The notes beneath the pieces were generated by a model that saw only the letters and a list, made by a program, of their open reading frames with translations, searched no databases and was not told the origin of the DNA. This document shows, one piece after another, positions 49,720 to 62,354 of a stretch of DNA of 64,000 nucleotides (positions are counted from its first letter, which is position 1; every line of letters starts with the position of its first letter). The position numbers and the translations under genes were made by a program. This DNA comes from Phaseolus vulgaris (taxonomy: Eukaryota > Streptophyta > Magnoliopsida > Fabales > Fabaceae), in assembly GCF_000499845.2 (NCBI RefSeq), contig NC_023758.2, positions 3,326,311-3,390,310 of the forward strand, given 5' to 3'.

Positions 49720-49896
49720 ACTTGACACCATGATCAACATGGATTTTATTTTGATCAACACCTAGTCTGACACCATGATTAACATAGATTTTATCTGGTT
49801 CCAACATCTACTTTGGCATCATGATCAACATGGATTTTCTTTGGACCAAACATCTAGTTTGGCACCACGATCAACATAAATTTTCTTTACCCAATT
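49720..49896. repeat. Minisatellite, four units of 45-46 bp
   Basis: 'gacaccatgatcaacatgg' and its variants start at 49724, 49769, 49815 and 49861. Each is followed by 'attttattttga..aacacctag(t)' type sequence. Imperfect units, non-coding. Confidence 0.85.
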
Positions 49897-52090
49897 CTTA
49901 CAAAATATATTTTAAAATAATTAATTTATAATCGTATAAATTCTCACTTCTAATCGAAACACGTGTGACCATATTTATTCTCCAATTTGTAACAAAATCT
50001 TACTAATTATTATATTAAATTATAATAATAATTTTCCAGTTTATTAATATGATATCAAATTAAGGCTTTCCTCTTTTTTTCTTTAAATATTTAATTATTA
50101 CTTAAATTGTTTCAATCAACCTAATAAAAGGTAAAATAGGACGTTTATAAATTATTATCACAATAATATTTTATTAACTAAATTAATTTTTAATATTTTA
50201 AAATAGGGAATAAACAAAACATCAATGGCATAAACTTATAACAACAGAGTTGGACACCTAATCACAAAACATGATTTTCTATATATGAATTTGTTTGCAC
50301 TTTATTTATGTTGATATTTTTTTTGAGTTTTAATTATCAAGAAAATTTCAGAATAATTTTATGTCGCATAGCATGAACAAATCATCAATAAATAATATAT
50401 AAGAAACGTATAATGATGTGACCGTTTTACTATATTTAATATATTCACATGTTTTTCCATTAAGATGCGTCGGTAAAGGAAAAGTAATGATATGAGAAAG
50501 AAAATAATGAATATTTATTCACATCAAAATCAACACATATTGTACAAACTATACAAAATCAACCATTTCATAGTTTAATTTTAATAATGCAATACTTTAC
50601 TAAAAAACAAATACTAAAGAACAAACAATGTTGCAAAAATATTGAAATTGATGACCACGTCACCCCACATCAAGATATTCTAACCTAGGGTTCTATTGAA
50701 AATTAAAACTAGCTTCCTTTAGCCAATTTTGAGTAGGTGTGCTCACAAAGAGCTTTAATCTTACATGATCGAATGATAGCTTAACTTGCACCGCAAAATC
50801 CTAATTAATTATCTAACCATATCACTAGGACTCCATATAGACTAATTATGAAGCTAAAAACACCACATGCAACCCATCTTAACCAAACAAACTTAAAAAA
50901 TCAAACTAAAAGGAAAAAAGAACAAAAATGGACTTACTCTAATTAAGATTCTGATCAGACAGTCTTGTAGTGATAGTTGTTAGGAGTTTAATGACAGACT
51001 CCGATCTTTAATCTCATGAGAGGAGAAGAGAAACTCAGAGAGAAAATAAAGGAAGTAAAAAGAGATATTGTAGAGAGAATATGATTTTTTAAAAATAAAA
51101 ACTGTTTAATTGAATTTTTTTATTTTTTATTTTTTACTTTAATAATAAAATATTTAAATAACATTTTTACTCTGAAATTATTTCTAAATCCTTCCATAAT
51201 CCAAATATATAATTAATAACTTCATTGAAAAAACACTTTATTTTTCAAAAACTTCATTATAATTGAAAAATATTTACACTATTTTAAGGATCCCTCTAAG
51301 ACATAAAAGGTTATATCCACTGTGATACTTTTAAAAATTAAAATGTATTAAAATTACAATAATAAAAATAATTAAAAATTATAAACTAAATATCTGTACA
51401 TGAAATACTTAACTAGTTTTAATTATGATTTGGGAAGGAAGGAGCCTGAAATAATTAATGATAAATCATAACTATTTATAAATTCAACTATTCATTATTT
51501 CTCTTTCTCATATCTATTACTTTTCAAAACCTATGCTGCCTATACATTTGTTGAGTGCCTATCCTCTTTATTACATTTACTTACTCATTTGTGTTTAGAA
51601 AAGACTTTTAAATATTAAAGTGAAAGAGAATATTAAAATGTCATGCAAATACGGAAACGTCAGTGTTCATATAATGAGGACCAGAATGCACGAGCGATGC
51701 CAAAAAGGTCACTTTTTGTTCACTCTTTCACGCATATTTTCATTATTTTACGATTAATAATATTTTGTTTAGTATTTTTTAATACTATCTTATAAATATT
51801 AAAGTTTGAAGCTTGTTTTACTTAAAAACAAGATACGAATTTTGTTTTTATTGTCCTAAAAACGTTTGAGAGGATTAAAGAAATAAGATATATATATATA
51901 TATATAAATTGTTTCCACCGTGAATTCTCTACAAAAGTTGCAGGGGTCGTTGATAGAAGATGAGATGACAACTAGTTTATCTTATAAAGAATAAAATAAA
52001 AATTTACACTTTATTTTATATATTTATATCTAAATCAATCACATTAATTAAGAGTTGTATAAATATATTTTTCAATGAATTAATAGAGAT
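49897..52090. other. AT-rich intergenic DNA, nothing firm
   Basis: No supported ORF. An (AT)n run lies at about 51886-51906. A less AT-rich segment at about 50650-51060 may be an old retroelement piece, but I recognise no domain or end. Confidence 0.4.
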
Positions 52091-52104
52091 GGCTATTAAT
52101 ACAA

Positions 52105-52360
52105 GAAATAAGTCACCCCCTCACGCCGAGAGTGATAGTTAGAAGCTCGTGCGTGGGACGATAGCAGCCCGATAGCGGGTGGCATGATAATGCCAACAAA
52201 TACTCGCTAGGATAGGCTCGAAAACATGCTCTGATACCATGTTAAGAAGTGGACTTTAAGCCTAACTCAACTCCATAAAACCGGCTCATAGGGTTGAGAT
52301 CTGCACCCATTTATATATTATGAAATGCCCTTATCTCTAGTCGATGTGGGATCTCCAACA
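52105..52360 (-). mobile_element. TRIM-like element: LTR plus PBS plus part of the internal region
   Basis: The LTR is 52240-52360 (121 bp, TG...CA on the plus strand, ending 'gatgtgggatctccaaca'). Immediately left is 'gctctgatacca' (52228-52239), on the minus strand TGGTATCAGAGC, complementary to a plant initiator tRNA-Met 3' end. The internal part ('cccgatagcgggtggc', 'ctcacgccgagagtg') runs to about 52105, where the second LTR would be expected but is missing. No protein-coding capacity. This is the best-preserved copy in the window. Confidence 0.8.
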
Positions 52361-53170
52361 TTGGGAAGAGTAGATGGCAGCAGGTCTGATAGTTTAATTT
52401 TGGCACGCCAGTTATAGAGAGTTCTGCTTCTGGACCAGTTTTGATTCTTTTCTTAGATCACATGCAAGCAGAGAAGAACTCAGTGTTTGACTGCACTTTT
52501 CAACTTCCTACCTTATCATCCTTACCGTACGTTAAAGAATCCACAGAGATTGTTGTTCAACAGGATAAGTAAGGATACATCAACTTTAGACGGGTCTTTT
52601 GCCATTTAAAAGTTACTTATTCCATGCATATTCCATGGAATAAAACCTTAAATTAAGGAGTATTTAGAATGTAAAATCCATCGTACACATTCTCTAGTTC
52701 TCCATAATTCAAAAGTGGTTGTCTTGGTTCAAAAGAATATTTGTTTTTTGGTTTGGTTCAAATGAATATTTGTTTTTTGGTTTGTTCTCTTTTTTCAAGT
52801 GGTGTCTCGAACTTTTGATTTGTATGACAATGATTTCTTGATATATCTTTTAGCTTAGGTGTTTATTTTTGTCAGTGATACTAGACGACGATGCAAGTAT
52901 TATGATGAAGTGTCTTATACCTTTTATTTTGTATAAAAACTGGACCATCCTAAATAGTTTACATTTATTTATTTTTATTGCTGATAAAAAAAATTATATA
53001 TTCAGAGCCTCGAACCAAACTTACTTTAGTGAAAATTATATTTGATTTGGTGTTAGTTTAAAATATAAATTTAGTTAATGTGATTAATGGGAAGGATGTG
53101 AGCATGTGTAAGATATTAACCTCTTAGAAAAGCACTATTAGTGTAGAAAAAAATGGTGATGAGAGAGTTC
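52361..53170. other. Intergenic DNA, nothing recognised
   Basis: Moderately AT-rich. A short tandem of 'tatttgttttttggttt(g)' occurs near 52738-52785. No supported ORF. Confidence 0.4.
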
Positions 53171-53178
53171 AGAGTGTG

Positions 53179-53185
53179 TATATAA
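53179..53185 (+). promoter_or_regulatory. TATA box with downstream CT-repeat leader
   Basis: TATATAA lies 50-56 bp upstream of the ATG at 53235. A CT-repeat (about 53197-53210), common in plant leaders, lies between them. Confidence 0.6.
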
Positions 53186-53234
53186 GAAGAGGAAGCTCTC
53201 TCTCTCTCTCTTGTTCTTTCTTTCTTTATAGACC

Positions 53235-53717
53235 ATGGACGCAGTGGAGTTGAGCAAATTGAAAGCAGGGAAAAGAAGCATCGTTAACAGCATTACCAAG
53301 ACACTTCGCATTCTCCAACTCTGCGTCGCTCTCTTCTTCCTTACGTGGTTCTTCACGCGCCTCCCTTTAGCTCTGCGACTCTCCGCCGACTACCTCCGCA
53401 GTCCTCTCTTCGTCTTCGCGGTCTTCAACGCCATCATCGCCGCCCTCCTCGCCCAGTCCCGCCGATTCACCCAATCGAATTCCGATGATCCGGTGGCAGA
53501 GGCAGAGCACCGGCAGATCGCAACAGATTGGCGGAGTGTGTCTGAGGAAGAAGAGGGCGAGGATGGGAATAAGACGGCGGGACGAGAACTCCGGCGATCG
53601 GAGACGGAGAAGGGTTTGGAAAAGTGGTATCCGCAAGATAAGCTGACGAACGAGGAGTTCCGGCGCACGATAGAAGCGTTTATTGCAAAGCAAATGAGGT
53701 TGCTACGAGAAGAGTAG
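53235..53717 (+). CDS. DUF4408-domain membrane protein
   Basis: Single exon, 160 aa. Residues of about 20-45 are a hydrophobic segment (LRILQLCVALFFLTWFFTRLP). Residues 51-75 give a second one inside the DUF4408 block (SADYLRSPLFVFAVFNAIIAALLA). A polar, acidic middle follows (SEEEEGEDGN), then a conserved C-terminus 'LTNEEFRRTIEAFIAKQMRLLREE' like that of plant DUF4408/DUF761-type proteins. Family function is unknown; small membrane proteins of this kind are common in plants and usually intronless. The ATG is well placed behind the TATA box. Coding sequence is GC-richer than its flanks, as expected for a real exon. Confidence 0.9.
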   Translation: MDAVELSKLKAGKRSIVNSITKTLRILQLCVALFFLTWFFTRLPLALRLSADYLRSPLFVFAVFNAIIAALLAQSRRFTQSNSDDPVAEAEHRQIATDWRSVSEEEEGEDGNKTAGRELRRSETEKGLEKWYPQDKLTNEEFRRTIEAFIAKQMRLLREE

Positions 53718-55387
53718 TCATAAAATGAAACATGAAATTGGCCTTTGAAACCAAAATCTCCATCACTGCACTAACCAATCAAATCAACTCTTGTGTCTAT
53801 TCATTTCTTTCTTTTCTTCTTCTTACTTCTTACTTCTTACTGCTGTGTAAAAATAAATTTCATATTTTACAATTTGTATTACCATGTTTATAATCTTTTT
53901 TTAGTTTGAATAGAAGAGAGAAACGTGATTCTCTTTTATATTCTTTTAGCTGCATATCCCATGGTCTTCCCACCAATAACAATCATAAGAAGATAAAAAA
54001 GGATGGCAATGGGATCCTTTTAGTTCATAAAATATGGTTGAGTTTCACAATGTTGATTTTATTGGTAACGTATGATTACTATTTTAATTTAAAAATAGTA
54101 TAATATATATAATATTATATTTAAATTTTGTTATAAAAAATTAAGAAATATTGTAATTTAAATAATATATGCATTTCAAGAAAGATAAAAACAACTATTA
54201 AATATTAAAAACTTATTATCGATTTTGTGAATATATTTTGAATTAATGATTAAGGATACTTTCTCCATACACCTTAATGTATTTTTTTCTTGCATTTCAT
54301 ATTTCAAAAAATACTTAAATTACAATTTGATATTTTTCATTGAATGTTTTTTCTGTCCGAATTAGCTCGTCAGTGGTAGAAGCTGGTTCATTGGCTTAAG
54401 CCAGTCATCTATCCAAAGAGCCTACCCTACTACGCCTCCTATAATAGATTCCGCTCCAAGCTTTCTTTCTTCATTTCTCTCTTTCATTAGATCATCACAC
54501 AAACAACAAGTATTAAGGTAAGTTATTGAAATAAATGTTCGTCGTAACATATGTAAATGAAAGAAAAATATTATAATTAACAAATCCACGAACCAATTCA
54601 ATACAAAATCATTCCATCAATACAAACATATCAATCAAAATAAGCCGCAAATGAGTCTATACCAAATGTTATTCAACAAATAAAATATCAATTGACACCA
54701 TATGAAAGACATGTGTTAATTATGTTTCATCAGAAACTAACATTTGATCAAAACCAAGACTTAAATTTATAAGCAAACCTAAGAATAATAAAATAGGGTA
54801 AATTCATTACAATCCAAACTGCACATTTACATATGTCACAATGTGTAATAACTCCTTCATTAATTTCTCACCATGTAATAGCTTGTTAATAATACAACAT
54901 ATTTTTAATTATTTTCTTCAACTTATTAATAAGATAAAAATATTTGATCTTTAGAGTCAAATTGTAGTTGTTATAACTCTCAAGTCAATAATTATATAAA
55001 AGTAAGCTATAAGTATCTAAGAGAGAGAAAAAGATAATTTAAAGTAAATATTTTTGTTGGAAAAGTGCTTATATAGGTTTTTGTAGCTTTATATATTTAA
55101 TAGGTTAATTTATGGAGTTGTAATTGAATACCATATTTGAGTTATAATAAAATATAATTGAAATGTTATGTTTAAGTTAATTAATATTAATTTATAAGAT
55201 ACTTAGATTATAGTATAAGTATGTTGTCCTTTATTAAGATGTTTGAAATATCTTTTCCATTTGATTAACTTTCCCCATATATTAATTGTTTCTTGATTAA
55301 AAAAAATTCTTTAACATTGAGAATGAGTCTAATGAGAACGAAAATCCAAATTATTATTTTTTTATTGTCTTGAGAATGTTGTAAATC
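53718..55387. other. Intergenic DNA downstream of the DUF4408 gene
   Basis: First about 200 bp probably 3' UTR (ct-rich, 'tacttcttacttcttac'). The rest is AT-rich without supported ORF or element. Confidence 0.4.
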
Positions 55388-55660
55388 ACTAGAGATTATG
55401 ACATTTCATTATATATAAGTGGATGCAAACCTCACTCTATCCTAGCTTGTTGGGCTTATTAGGTCACCCGCTATCGGGTCGTTATCGGACAATCCATAAT
55501 ATGTAATTTCACGCACGAGTTGTCACTCTCGACGTGAGGGGTGTGTTAGAGATTCCACATCAACTATAAATTAGAACATTTTATTGTATATAAGTGGGTA
55601 CAAACCTCAATCTTATAAGTCGATTTTATGAAGTTGAATTAGACTTAAAGTTCACTTTTT
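55388..55660 (+). mobile_element. TRIM-like element, diverged, plus orientation
   Basis: A piece of the 5' LTR (55388-55440) is followed by an internal region with 'acccgctatcgggtcg' and 'cacgcacgag..ctctcgacgtgagggg'. A second LTR runs from 'tgttagagattccacatc' (55544) to about 55660. The order is the same as in 52105-52360, read on the other strand. Confidence 0.75.
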
Positions 55661-56131
55661 AATAGAGTAATATTTTTATACTTAGAAAAATAAATTTACA
55701 GAAATGAAAGTATACAGAAGAAAAAAAAGACAAGAGTTTGGTTGAACCGTTCATTGGCTTGACAGTGTCAAATAAGTATTATAGTTCACCAAATATGAAA
55801 AAATAAGCAAATAATAAGTTTGTACGCAGAATTCCAAGGCTTTCGTTTTCAAGCAATGTCACTTCACAAGAACAATGCAAGTTGTAACAAATCGCAGACG
55901 GCAAAATCAACATAAAGAAAAGAAACATCAGGTAGGATTACACACGCCAACAGAACAAGAGACAAGTTTAGCCGAGGACGGTAAACAACCATACAAGAAA
56001 AGCTGTTAATAATTTCCCCATTTTTGTTTTTGTTTGGTTCACCTGAAATGATACATCTCTTAATATTGGAACACCAACGTTGTTGCTAACTTCACAAAAC
56101 CTGTTAGTGCGATTTCAGAAGAAGCAGGTCC
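55661..56131. other. Promoter side of the HIPP gene
   Basis: No ORF. No clear TATA box found within 100 bp of the start codon. Confidence 0.35.
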
Positions 56132-56616
56132 ATGGTTAAGAAGACGGTGTTGAAGGTTGACATCACTTGTGTCAAATGCAAAAGGAAACTCCTCAAGACT
56201 GTGTCTTCCCTTCAAGGTAACCAACAACCCCAACACTAGTTCTTAATCTTTGTTTTATGGGGAATTTTAATTTTGATTCAATTTTAGGGGTGGATAAAAT
56301 TGAAGCTGATGAAGGGAAGGGTACGTTGACCGTGACAGGGGATGCAGACCCATATGACATAATAGTTCGCATTAGGAAAGCTGGGAAACATGCTGAAGTT
56401 GTGAGTGTTGGGCCTCCCCCGGCCCCTCCGAAACAGGACCAGAAGAAGCCCGAAGAAAAAAAGCCCGATGAAAAGAAGAAGCCCGACCCAGTGAAGCAGG
56501 AGCAAAAACCGAATGAGCCCTACATGCAGATGCCATATTACTACCCGCCACACCAACCGGTAGTGGTATACATGAACAGATACGAGGAGCCCAATCCATC
56601 TTGCACTATATTGTAA
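56132..56616 (+). CDS. Heavy-metal-associated isoprenylated plant protein (HIPP-type)
   Basis: Two exons, 56132-56216 and 56288-56616, give 137 aa (junction CAA G|GG GTG). The HMA domain fills residues 1-66: TVLKVDITCVKCKRKLLKTV with metal-binding Cys13 and Cys16, then VDKIEADEGKGTLTVTGDADPYDIIVRIRKAG. A Pro/Lys-rich linker (about 75-110) and a Tyr/Pro-rich stretch follow. The protein ends in CTIL, a CaaX box whose final Leu favours geranylgeranylation. Family role: metallochaperone-like proteins anchored by the lipid, often stress-responsive. The intron sits inside the HMA domain, as is usual for HIPPs. A MITE begins 30 bp behind the stop codon, so it very likely lies in the 3' UTR. Confidence 0.93.
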
Positions 56617-56645
56617 CAGAATGCTCAATTTTCAGCCAAAATCAG

Positions 56646-57017
56646 GACTGTTTCTTCCTGCACCTCCATACCTTCTTCTCTCACCTTCAGAAATTTTCGA
56701 ATTTCCAAAATTATCCTTCTATAATATTTCGGATTACGTAATCCAGAGGTCATTTTTTAAATTTGTAATTAGCTTTCAGATTACATAATCTGGAAACCTT
56801 TTTTTTTTAGATACATGACTACTTTCTGTATGGCATAATTCAGAAGTCTTATTTAGCTTACAAATTATGTAATCTGAAAGTCTTTTTTTAAATGAGTTTC
56901 CGTATTACATAATCTGGAAACTAATCTATGAGGATGACACAAGAAGGATAAAAATGTATTTTCATGTTATGTATGGAGGTGACAGAAAAAAATATGGAAG
57001 TGAAGGAAGAAACAGTT
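56646..57017. mobile_element. MULE-type MITE, second copy, just 3' of the HIPP gene
   Basis: Left end GACTGTTTCTTCCTGCACC. The right end, reverse-complemented, is AACTGTTTCTTCCTTCACT. The interior again carries several palindromes around 'gattacgtaatc', 'gattacataatc' and 'attatgtaatctg'. It also shares 'aaggataaaaatgtattttc' with the copy at 19586-19903 (there in opposite orientation). No clean 9-bp target-site repeat seen here, so the ends may have decayed. Confidence 0.75.
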
Positions 57018-58022
57018 AGGAGAGAAATAGAAAAGGCATAACCTGTGGGACAAAATTGAGAATTTGTTTGGGCTGATTTTGAAGAAGAATTATTATTGTT
57101 TTCATGTATGTTTTGCTAAGCTGCTATATATGGTGTTTTTGTCAACGATACATACAGAACAAATTAGTATGCAGAACACGAAGGGTAATAGTAGTTTTTA
57201 CTTTCTACAATAACATTTAATTTTTAACTAATTTTGTTTCGCACCTTTTGCAACATTTCTTAAGTTGAAGTTTAATGTTTTTGTTCTTCTAACCCTCAAA
57301 CCATAACATAATGGATTTTGTTCACGTCTTAATGAGTAAACAAATAACGAATGAAGACAGTGATTGATGTTAATAATATTTATTAATAAATTTTATTTTA
57401 AATAAAAAATATTCTTTAAAACATAATTTTAAATAAAAATTTGAACTTAATATATAATCCAAACAATTTTTTTTATAAAATATTAGAATTTTCTTTTTAT
57501 AAAATATTAGAAAAAAAATAGTTTTCAAAAAACAAATTCAAATAAATTGCACCACTATAAGTTTAAACAAAATTAATCTCTACAAAATCAATTATAATTC
57601 CACAATTCTAAATAAAAATCCAAAATCTATAAAATTATATTCTAAAGAATTTATCCGTTGATTTTAAAAATATATTAAAACAAAAATCATTATAAAGGAG
57701 TAACAAATACTTGCAGGTACGACTACTATAATACCGTATTTACGTCGTAAATAAGTAGGTAGATAACTAAAGTACAAGTTTCCGTTACCATTGGAAATTT
57801 GATCCGCAGAAAGGTACATCTACAAATTCCCTAAGAAAGCCTATATTACTCCACTGCTGCATAAGAACTTACAACACAAAAGTAGTCAAAAGAAGTAACA
57901 CTGGGTAAAATGAGAAGAGTAAAGCAGAAAGCACAAAGTTAAAAGGGTAAGTGAAAATATGATAAACTATTATAATGGTGCAAAATAGAGACAAGTAGAT
58001 AAGGTGCTGGAAGACTCAGTCT
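57018..58022. other. Convergent intergenic region (HIPP gene / THUMP gene)
   Basis: AT-rich. About the last 200 bp (to 58022) should contain the 3' UTR of the THUMP gene. No other feature supported. Confidence 0.4.
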
Positions 58023-61000
58023 TTATGATGTTAACTGCCTCAGATTGTACTTGGAAAGCTCCTTGTATTTCTCAATCACCCCGATCAAGCACACAGTCTG
58101 CCAAGTCAAAGAAAGAGGATCATTATGTCAAACTCAGAAAAACATACAAATTACTTACAATGAACAAACTCATATCCCTCTATATAAATCAATTTTAGAA
58201 ATAAAAAATAATTAATCACTTTATTAACTAAATTAGATATTATTTTAAAGACTAAAACAATACAATTATTGGTATATAAAATAGTTTCTATTATTTATAA
58301 AGTATATAAATTAGTTTCTAAATTAGTATCTAATTAATTACTAATTAATTTTAATTTTAATTACTAATTAGTTTAGATTATAAAGTTGGTACTTAAAATC
58401 TAAGTATCTAATTAAATACCAATTTATAAACTAGTTTATAAATTTTATTAACAATAGAAACTAATTTAAATACCAATAATTTTTTTAATCTCTAAAGTAA
58501 TATCTAATTTAATTAATATGATGACTAATTATTTTTTATTTTTAAATTTGATTTCTATTTATTAATTTTATTGTAGTAGTATTAAAACATAATTCACCAT
58601 TCAAAGAAGAAATGCATTTGTAACATTTTGAGGTATATTATGCCCAAACTATGCAAGTGCTTTTAGGTGACACAAAACAAGACAAAATCAGAAAAACTGC
58701 CACAAGAGAAGCCAGAAATTGGTGGTTTACAGCACTAGTGAAAGTACAGGTACAAATTTTTATTTTCCAAATATAGAAATTTAGACAGTTTTTCAAGAAA
58801 GCCATTAAATTATGGTTTTACATCAACGTTAAGAGGACAATTTGATGGGGCCAATTAAGCAGCTAAATAAAACAGCAGTCAATTTGAAAAGAAAAATGTA
58901 AGACAATAATGTGGCCCGTCATGACATCCAGTTCACAATATTGCTGAAGCTAAGGGAGAAAAAAATGAAATTCATACTTTGACAATCTTTGGAGAGTTGT
59001 ATACAGCTCCTAATATGATAGATTTAGAAATAAATATATATAATAAAAGATAAATTTATAATTAAATGATATGAGAAAATATTAAAATAGTAATATTTGG
59101 AGTTGTAATATGATTGTATAAAATATGGGATTGTCGATGTATCATTATCCAGAAAAAATGACGTGATGAGCACACAAGATAAGCAGAGATGACGACATAC
59201 AATTTCACTTAAACTCCAGACAGAGCATGGCTTTCTTACCTTAGCAATTTCAACTACTATAGTTTTATCAGGATTTTTTAGGTCAACTTTATGGGGTTCA
59301 GGAACTGACTTCGCCACAGCATCAATGATTTCCATCCGGTCAACACCTGTGTTCGCCCGAGCCTCGTACAGTACAGCAAACTACATACAAAAAGGCATGT
59401 CAAATTATGTAGAAGAGACACTAACACAGATATTGATATAACACGGACACATTTATAAATTATATAAATTGACAATAAAGATTTATGTGTACAAGTATAT
59501 TTCAATTTTTCTTTTGTAGCAGAAAGATGTTTCTCATTGCTGGTTCAAAAGAATTTGTTTCTTATTTTTGTAATCATAATAAAAATTTATACAATAAATG
59601 AGTTTTTAGAAAATTAATATATTTATCCTTTTAAAAATTGTGTTAGAACCATGCTAGAATTGTCAGAAATCTTATTTTTTGAATTGAACACTTCACCGAT
59701 ACGTGTCATATGAGTGTCGATGTTCGATACCATGTGTCCGACACGGACACACCATTTAAGAGACGTGTTTGAGCCTCATAGATGTCAAGTACTGACAGTA
59801 GAGCAAACAAAAGGACCCAACCAGACAAAGAATTGAGCATAAACTTAGTCAACATTTGTATCTTGTAGAGATATGCATATTAGTACATAAATGAGTAGTA
59901 AGTCTTCACTAATGAAATTAGTTTTCCAGAGTGCTTGAAAGCAGACTCCTTATGCAGACAGACATAAGAATTGGAATTAAGTTTAAAATAACAATTTCAA
60001 ATGCAATTCTGACAAGTCATTCGGAATCATAAAATTGGATTAGATTGTATTCTATACACAGTCACCACTGTGATTTTTAATAATAATATCTCTCCATTGC
60101 TTCTGTAAAAAAAATTATCATCATTGCCATAATCGAACTTTTAATAGATACAAATAAATGGTTTTATTGTAGTAATAGCAGCAAGGAATGGTGGTGGTAA
60201 GCAGTATAATTAATATTGGAAACCATGAATGGGAGCAGGTAGCTTTTGCAACAGTGCCAACACTAAAAGACACAATATAGGCAGTGCTGATGGAGACAAC
60301 AATGAGCGCAAGTGATATCACTGTGTTGTATCAATGTGAGAGATGAAAACAGTGGTAAGTAACAACATTGAACTTAAACAGCCATGTGCAGAGATTATAT
60401 TTTTAACATTTGCTTCATGGGTCTGGGTTCAGAATTGTGAAGGATTTTATTTTGTTGTTTTGAAATCAAAACCAATCAGATTCCAATTCTAAAAATCACA
60501 ACAAACATGAAAAATTACAATTTGATAGCCCTACATCTAACTTCAAATTAAGATCCCAAGGCACCCAAATGTAGCCCCACTTATTTCATTCACCAGAAAT
60601 CAAAACGAAATACCGTTGCCCTTGCCCCCCTCTAACAACAACAAAAATCATCTTTATGGTGTTAAAGAAAATTTAAGCTCTTGAAAGCCAGATAACCAGT
60701 CATTTTATGGTGCGATTGATGAAGCACGGGTTTGTGTATAGAGTTTCAATAATTTTTTAAGGCAACAAAGCTAGCTTTGCAAGCTTGCAAATAAACATAA
60801 CTGAGTGTAGAAGTAGGAGCATTAGATAAAAGAGGAATTGTAAAATGCACTATAACGTACCTAGTACCTACTCAGCTATATTAATTTCAAAATATTAACA
60901 ATGACAACATTTGTGTAGTTTGGAATGCATGTTCAAAAGAAAATGCAATACAAGCTTAAACACTAACGCAGAGTATTACCTTGTGAGGATTTTGAGTTTC

Positions 61001-62321
61001 CACAGGGAAGTACTGTTCCACAAGAGGCTTCATTGCTCTTGATATTTCCTCCTTTGATGCGTAACATGAGACTTCAATTGGCAAAATTCTCAAAATAAAC
61101 CTAAAAGTAGTGAACACTGCATTGGTGTTTTTCTGTGCTTATGCTATATATATATACGCATACACATACATAAAGAGAGACTACAAATATACCTAGACAT
61201 ATGTTTCTTTGTTGATGCTGCTGATGTCACTATCCGATGAACTATGTCCTTGGGGCTTCGGTCTCCATCTTTCTTCTTCATTTGAACAAACACCACACCA
61301 TTACAACCCGAATCCAGCTTGACAAACCGTCTCTGTTGGGAGAAAAAAATCACCTTAGCAAAACACAAAAATTCACAATTGAAAGTTGTAACAAATCCTA
61401 GTGTCAGATGTCTGCCACAGTACCCTCAAATCATACTCCAACACCATGAACTGAAGAATTGAACTTAGTGTCTATCTGCAGTTTTAATTTACTCTTTCCT
61501 TCAACCAAAAAATAAACTCTACCGAGGAAAAATGATAAATATAAAAGCTGATCCTGATACTACTAAATAAAAAATGTCATAAGCAGTAATTTACTCTTGA
61601 AGTCAGTTTTAGCCACCAAAGCATCTTTTGTGTCATTTTTTTATTTTCAAAAGTTTATACAAAAACAGCAAAAACAATCAAAGTTATTTTCTTTGGAACA
61701 GTGACCAATACTTACACAAGATGGCTTTTTCTTAATTAAAAGCAAAATAAGAAATGAAAATAGAAGATATTTTCTAAAAATAAGCATGTCCCGGATACAG
61801 AAATCAGCATTAGTTGCACGAGTACCAGCATATGCTAATGAATGAGCCACTTGTGGAGAGAATTATGAGAAAAACTATCATTGTCAGATAGGCCACAAAA
61901 AATGATTGGGTGAACCCAGTAAATATAAGAACATAAGATCTGTGAGCCAAGTTTTCCACTCACAGAATAAAATATATGCAGAATTAGTCTTATCAAGTCA
62001 CCTTATTTTTGTCTCCCAATTCTTTGAATTCTTCTTCAATTAACTTATCAATAGACTTCTCTTCGACATTTGTTTTGCTGCACTGTTTCACAGCTGGTAG
62101 TTCATCAGCTGCCGCCTCTGTAGTCTTAAGATTGTCAATGTCTCCTTTACCCTCACTATGTTTATCTAATGCCTGAGTGGGTGGTTCATCAACTTTACAA
62201 GGATCTGATTCTCCGCCAGTACCACCATCAAGACCAACTTTGTCATCATTAACAGTATCCAATTTGGGCTTTTTCTCCGCCTTTTCCTCATCCCCCTCGT
62301 GCCGCTCCTCCGCCTCAGCAG

Positions 62322-62354
<33 letters not shown>

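Noticed and set aside
56284..56628. Antisense ORF of 114 aa opposite the HIPP gene
   Set aside because: Shadow of the Pro/Lys-rich coding exon; the sense frame has an intact HMA domain and CaaX box.
59640..59795. 'tgtccgacacggacac' segment in an intron of the THUMP gene
   Set aside because: Looks like a dispersed plant repeat, but I could not find its ends or a second copy in the window.
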